Below the pieces are notes generated by a model. That model saw only the letters and a list, made by a program, of their open reading frames with translations. It was not told where the DNA came from and ran no database searches. Below, in pieces: positions 23,511 to 26,465 of a DNA stretch of 26,465 nt. This DNA comes from Acidobacteria bacterium UBA7540 (GTDB lineage: Bacteria > Acidobacteriota > Terriglobia > UBA7540). Each line of letters starts with the position of its first letter. Position 1 is the first letter of the stretch. A program made the position numbers and the translations under genes. Location: assembly GCA_002478145.1 (NCBI GenBank), contig DLMI01000170.1, forward strand, positions 95,754 through 122,218. Direction: 5' to 3'.

Positions 23511-24775
23511 ACAGCCCAGCGGTCGAAAGAACGGCCGAACTTGAGACGGAGCTTTACCAGGGAGGGCTCGAACAGCGCCTGAGCGCTCTCCGCCAACTTT
23601 GCGCCCAGCTCGGCCCCAGACTGCACCGTGGAACCAACTGCCACATTCACACCAGCGAGTCGTTCAGCGTCTTTCGCTCCCCGGCGGAAGCGGTGTGGCA
23701 GGCGGCGCGGGAGGGCCTCGCAGTCCTGGGCATCAACGACCACTACACGATTGCGGGGCACGAGGAGTTCCGCCGCGCCTGCGAGATGGCGGGCATTGCG
23801 GCGGCATTTTCTCTCGAGGCCGTGGCCATGGACCGTGACGCCGAGGCGGACGGCCTGCTCCTCAATGACCCCGATAACCCGGGCCGTGTGTATCTGTGCG
23901 GCAAAGGCGTAACCAGGAATCCGCCTGATTCCTCGACCGAAATGTGCAACCTCGCGCGCCTGCGGGCGGCCCTCGAGCGGCGGAATCGTGAGATGACCGA
24001 AAAGGTCGACGCCCTCTTCAAGGATCGACTGAATGCCGATGGCCCAACCTGGGAGTCCGTTCGTGGGTTGACGCCGCGAGGCAATGCCACAGAACGGCAC
24101 GTGGCCTGGGCAACGCTGGCGCGGTTACGCGAATGGGCCGCAGTGCAGGGAGTATCCCTTTCGGAGGCTATTTCGAGTTGTTGCGGGGCTGCTCCGCGGG
24201 CAGCGGCTGACGACGCCGCACTACAAATCTTCCTTCGGGCCAAACTCCTCAAGGCGGGCGCTCCTTGCTTCGTGCGCGAGTCCGAGGAGGCTTTTGTCTC
24301 CGTTGAGGAGCTGCGCAGGATCTTCCTGGCCTTCGGATCTATCCCAACTTACCCGGTCCTCGGAAACCCGGTTACCTCCGGCGAGCGGGACATCGAGGCT
24401 CTGCTCCACCGATTAGAGGCGACCGGCTTCTACGCCATTGAGGTCATCCCGCACCGCAATACGCGCCAGCGTCTGTCCGAAATTGTCTCGACCGCGCGCC
24501 GCCGCTGGTGGCCAGCCTTCAATGGCACGGAACACAACACGCCGGAGGCCCGGTCCCTCCTCGACCCCTTCGCCCTCGACCCGGAGTTCGAGCCTTGGTT
24601 CCGCGAGAGTGCCGCGCTGCTGCTCGGCCACCAACGGCTCGTCGCGCAGGGTGAGGGGGGGTACGTTGATCTTGAAGGCAGACCCACGATGGCCGACCCA
24701 CGCGCCAGGTTCGAGCGCTTCAGGCAAGCGGGTGGTTCTGTGAGCCGGGAATTGCCCCGAAGGGGCATGCCGTGA
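23507..24775 (+). CDS. PHP-domain metal-dependent protein, possible phosphatase or hydrolase
   Basis: PHP proteins bind two or three metal ions and usually hydrolyse phosphate esters. Seen in 422 aa: the first PHP motif NCHIHTSES (H46, H48), second motif INDHYT (D78, H79), E104 in FSLEA, and the late motif GTEHNTPE (about 340-347) with H343. The middle is a long insert not found in small PHP phosphoesterases, so it is a family of its own that I cannot name. Cytosolic. Its ATG overlaps the stop of the aldolase fusion (ATGA), so translation is coupled and it should act in the same pathway, perhaps removing phosphate from an intermediate (inference). The last residues (LPRRGMP) are encoded by a small palindrome TGCCCC-GAA-GGGGCA, which may have altered the C-terminus. 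Confidence 0.85.
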   Translation: MNSPAVERTAELETELYQGGLEQRLSALRQLCAQLGPRLHRGTNCHIHTSESFSVFRSPAEAVWQAAREGLAVLGINDHYTIAGHEEFRRACEMAGIAAAFSLEAVAMDRDAEADGLLLNDPDNPGRVYLCGKGVTRNPPDSSTEMCNLARLRAALERRNREMTEKVDALFKDRLNADGPTWESVRGLTPRGNATERHVAWATLARLREWAAVQGVSLSEAISSCCGAAPRAAADDAALQIFLRAKLLKAGAPCFVRESEEAFVSVEELRRIFLAFGSIPTYPVLGNPVTSGERDIEALLHRLEATGFYAIEVIPHRNTRQRLSEIVSTARRRWWPAFNGTEHNTPEARSLLDPFALDPEFEPWFRESAALLLGHQRLVAQGEGGYVDLEGRPTMADPRARFERFRQAGGSVSRELPRRGMP

Positions 24776-24893
24776 GCAGTTCCGCGTCGGCGGGATCAAC
24801 CCCGTTGGGGTTGGCGTCAATCGTTCGCACCGCTCTCCGCAGTTCCGCGCCTGCGGGACTGCGGCTACTCAAGGAAGGCCCCTTCGGGGCCTT
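24753..24893. repeat. Run of small palindromes between the PHP gene and INO1
   Basis: Four hairpins in 141 bp: TGCCCC-GAA-GGGGCA (24753-24767), ACCCC-GTT-GGGGT (24799-24811), an imperfect palindrome around GCAGTTCCGCGCCTGCGGGA (from 24839), and AAGGCCCC-TTC-GGGGCCTT (24875-24893). A near-copy of the third one's left part lies at 24776-24795 (18/20 identical). The last hairpin could help end transcription, but no T-tract follows it. Otherwise the 24776-25034 gap holds no gene. Confidence 0.7.
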
Positions 24894-24967
24894 GGCCCCC
24901 CCCAAGGCTCTCGACTTTGACGGGACCCGCACCACACGGTGCAAAACCGATTGCAATTTCATGCCTG

Positions 24968-24996
24968 TTGGCGGAACATAGCTGGTTTGGTTTGAT
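24968..24996 (+). promoter_or_regulatory. Candidate promoter of the inositol-phosphate synthase gene
   Basis: TTGGCG (24968-24973), a 17-nt spacer, and TTTGAT (24991-24996): four of six matches in each box. A start near 25003 would leave a leader of about 32 nt containing the GGAGG site. Weak but correctly placed after the palindrome block. Confidence 0.35.
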
Positions 24997-25034
24997 GAAT
25001 TGATTTCCTGCCTAAGAAGCGGAGGACGAGAAAA

Positions 25035-26360
25035 GTGACAAAGAAAGAGATTCCAATAGCAGAACCGAAAGGGAAGTTAGGTGTTCTTACGGTCGGAATG
25101 GGGGCAGTCGCGACCACCATGATCGCAGGGGTGGAAGCGGTTCGTAGAAAGATTGCGCTCCCTATAGGTTCTCTTACACAAATGGGTACGATACGCCTGG
25201 GAAAACGCACGGATAAGCGGATTCCCAAGATCAAAGATTTCGTGCCCTTGGCTAATCTCGAGGATCTGGTTTTTGGTGGCTGGGACCTTTTCACTGACAG
25301 CGCCTATGAAGCGGCCATTAAAGCCGGGGTTCTGGAAAAAGTCCAGGTTGACCAGTTGAAAGATTTTCTCGACGAGTTGCGGCCGATGCCCGCCGCGTTT
25401 GAACAGAAGTGGGTGAAGAACCTTCATGCCAACAATGTCAAGACCTACAAGTCAAAAATGGATCTTGCCGACCGAGTGATGGAAGACATTCAGCGCTTCA
25501 AGAAGCAGTCAGGCGCAGACCGCCTGGTCATGATTTGGTGCGCATCGACGGAAGTTTATTCGAAGCCGCATCCTGTTCATGACACCCTCGAGAGCTTTGA
25601 AGAAGGGCTAAAGTCAAACAGCCCGGACATCTCTCCCAGCATGATCTATGCCTACGCTGCCTTGAAGCTGGGCATCCCGCACGCCAACGGGGCACCGCAT
25701 ATCACCACGGATATTCCTGCGCTCACCAGCTTCGCCGTCGAGAAGAAGGTTCCCGTCTGCGGTAAAGACTTCAAGTCAGGTCAGACCTTCATGAAGACCC
25801 TCCTGGCGCCCGGCATCAAGGCCAGGCTGCTGGGACTGAAAGGTTGGTTTTCAACCAACATTTTGGGTAACCGCGATGGCGAGGTGCTGGACGATCCCGA
25901 AGCTTTCCGCAGCAAAGAAGAAAGCAAGCTTTCGGTGCTCGAGTACATCATTCAGCCTGATCTCTACCCCGAGCTTTATAAGGGTTACTACCACAAGGTG
26001 AGAATCGAGTACTACCCACCACGGGGCGACAATAAGGAAAGCTGGGATAACCTCGATATCTTCGGTTGGCTGGGCTATCCGATGCAGATTAAGGTGAATT
26101 GCCTCTTCCGGGATTCGATCCTGGCCGCTCCCATGGCGCTGGACCTCGTCCTTTTCATGGACCTCGCTCAACGCTGCCCGGACCTGGCGAAGATGGGAAT
26201 CCAGGAATGGTTGTCCTTCTACTTCAAGAGCCCCATGTGCGCGGCCAGCGTTTACCCCGAGCACGACATCTTCATTCAACTTATGAAGCTCAAGAACACT
26301 CTCCGCCACCTGCGAGGTGAAGAGCTGATCACTCACTTGGGATTGGAGTACTACGACTAA
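25035..26360 (+). CDS. ino1: Inositol-3-phosphate synthase
   Basis: Isomerises glucose 6-phosphate to 1D-myo-inositol 3-phosphate with bound NAD in the cytosol, the first step to inositol, phosphatidylinositol or inositol-derived solutes. Seen in 441 aa: nucleotide-binding GVLTVGMGAVATTMIAG at the N-terminus, the hallmarks NGAPHITTDIPAL and CGKDFKSGQTFMKTLLAPG (catalytic lysines), and STNILGNRDGEVLDDP, all in family order; length is normal for the prokaryotic type. The start is GTG at 25035, with GGAGG 9 nt upstream (25021-25025). It follows the sugar-type operon on the same strand but is separated by 259 bp of palindromes and a candidate promoter, so it is probably its own unit. Confidence 0.96.
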   Translation: MTKKEIPIAEPKGKLGVLTVGMGAVATTMIAGVEAVRRKIALPIGSLTQMGTIRLGKRTDKRIPKIKDFVPLANLEDLVFGGWDLFTDSAYEAAIKAGVLEKVQVDQLKDFLDELRPMPAAFEQKWVKNLHANNVKTYKSKMDLADRVMEDIQRFKKQSGADRLVMIWCASTEVYSKPHPVHDTLESFEEGLKSNSPDISPSMIYAYAALKLGIPHANGAPHITTDIPALTSFAVEKKVPVCGKDFKSGQTFMKTLLAPGIKARLLGLKGWFSTNILGNRDGEVLDDPEAFRSKEESKLSVLEYIIQPDLYPELYKGYYHKVRIEYYPPRGDNKESWDNLDIFGWLGYPMQIKVNCLFRDSILAAPMALDLVLFMDLAQRCPDLAKMGIQEWLSFYFKSPMCAASVYPEHDIFIQLMKLKNTLRHLRGEELITHLGLEYYD

Positions 26361-26407
26361 ACAGGGTTTCTCACCACGTTTGGACGCTCTCAGGGGACTG
26401 CCGGAAG

Positions 26408-26427
26408 GGCGGGGCTTCAGCCCCGCC
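26408..26427. repeat. REP-like hairpin after INO1
   Basis: GGCGGGGCT and AGCCCCGCC form a perfect 9-bp stem with a TC loop (a 4-nt TTCA loop if the last pair is open). It lies 48 bp after the INO1 stop and is not followed by a T-run, so it is more like a dispersed palindrome than a classical terminator. The window ends 38 bp later. Confidence 0.6.
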
Positions 26428-26465
26428 GAAATCGCGGCTCCCGCCCTCTGTTGGTCCCGTGCCCC

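Noticed and set aside
26408..26427. Intrinsic terminator of INO1
   Set aside because: Strong stem but no T-run; kept as a REP-like repeat instead.

Overview
The window looks like a chromosomal segment of a GC-rich, Gram-negative-type soil or environmental bacterium. The mix of genes (a VIT-vWA protein, a stand-alone sensor-type beta-propeller, a DUF885 metallopeptidase, an acidobacterial-style aldolase/SDR fusion, many palindromic dispersed repeats) is most like Acidobacteriota. That assignment is an inference from gene content; there is no rRNA or other decisive marker.

Left part, all on the minus strand: tRNA-Asn (6-80), tatA (194-379), a CYTH-domain phosphatase (563-1153) and a long-chain polyprenyl diphosphate synthase (1174-2166). 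Between the CYTH gene and tatA lies a 95-bp MITE-like element with 9-bp terminal inverted repeats and a perfect 9-bp target duplication. It supplies the stop codon of the CYTH gene and sits directly upstream of the tatA promoter.

Centre, minus strand, 17952 down to 2354: a tightly packed cluster of six exported or membrane-anchored proteins. In transcription order these are a membrane-anchored beta-propeller (646 aa), a VIT + vWA protein (796 aa), a giant TPR solenoid (2499 aa), an unrecognised exported protein (576 aa), a small penicillin-binding-protein-like transpeptidase (274 aa) and a SpoIID/LytB-type peptidoglycan lytic protein. Three of the junctions overlap: a TTG start inside the vWA gene with a full Shine-Dalgarno site, and two ATGA junctions. 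The last two genes share one reading frame, separated by a single TAG. I read the cluster as an undescribed cell-envelope or peptidoglycan-remodelling system built on a vWA plus TPR pair. An 85-bp dispersed palindromic repeat occurs twice here, once between genes and once as the coding 3' end of the giant TPR gene.

A roughly 750-bp divergent intergenic region (17953-18702) carries a long hairpin repeat, three 19-bp direct repeats and two candidate promoters that would give nearly leaderless mRNAs in opposite directions.

Right part, plus strand: a DUF885 metallopeptidase (18703-20478), then a coupled trio of zinc-dependent medium-chain dehydrogenase, class II aldolase/short-chain dehydrogenase fusion and PHP-domain protein (20518-24775), which looks like a sugar or polyol catabolic unit. 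After a block of small palindromes comes inositol-3-phosphate synthase (25035-26360), followed by a REP-like hairpin at the window end.
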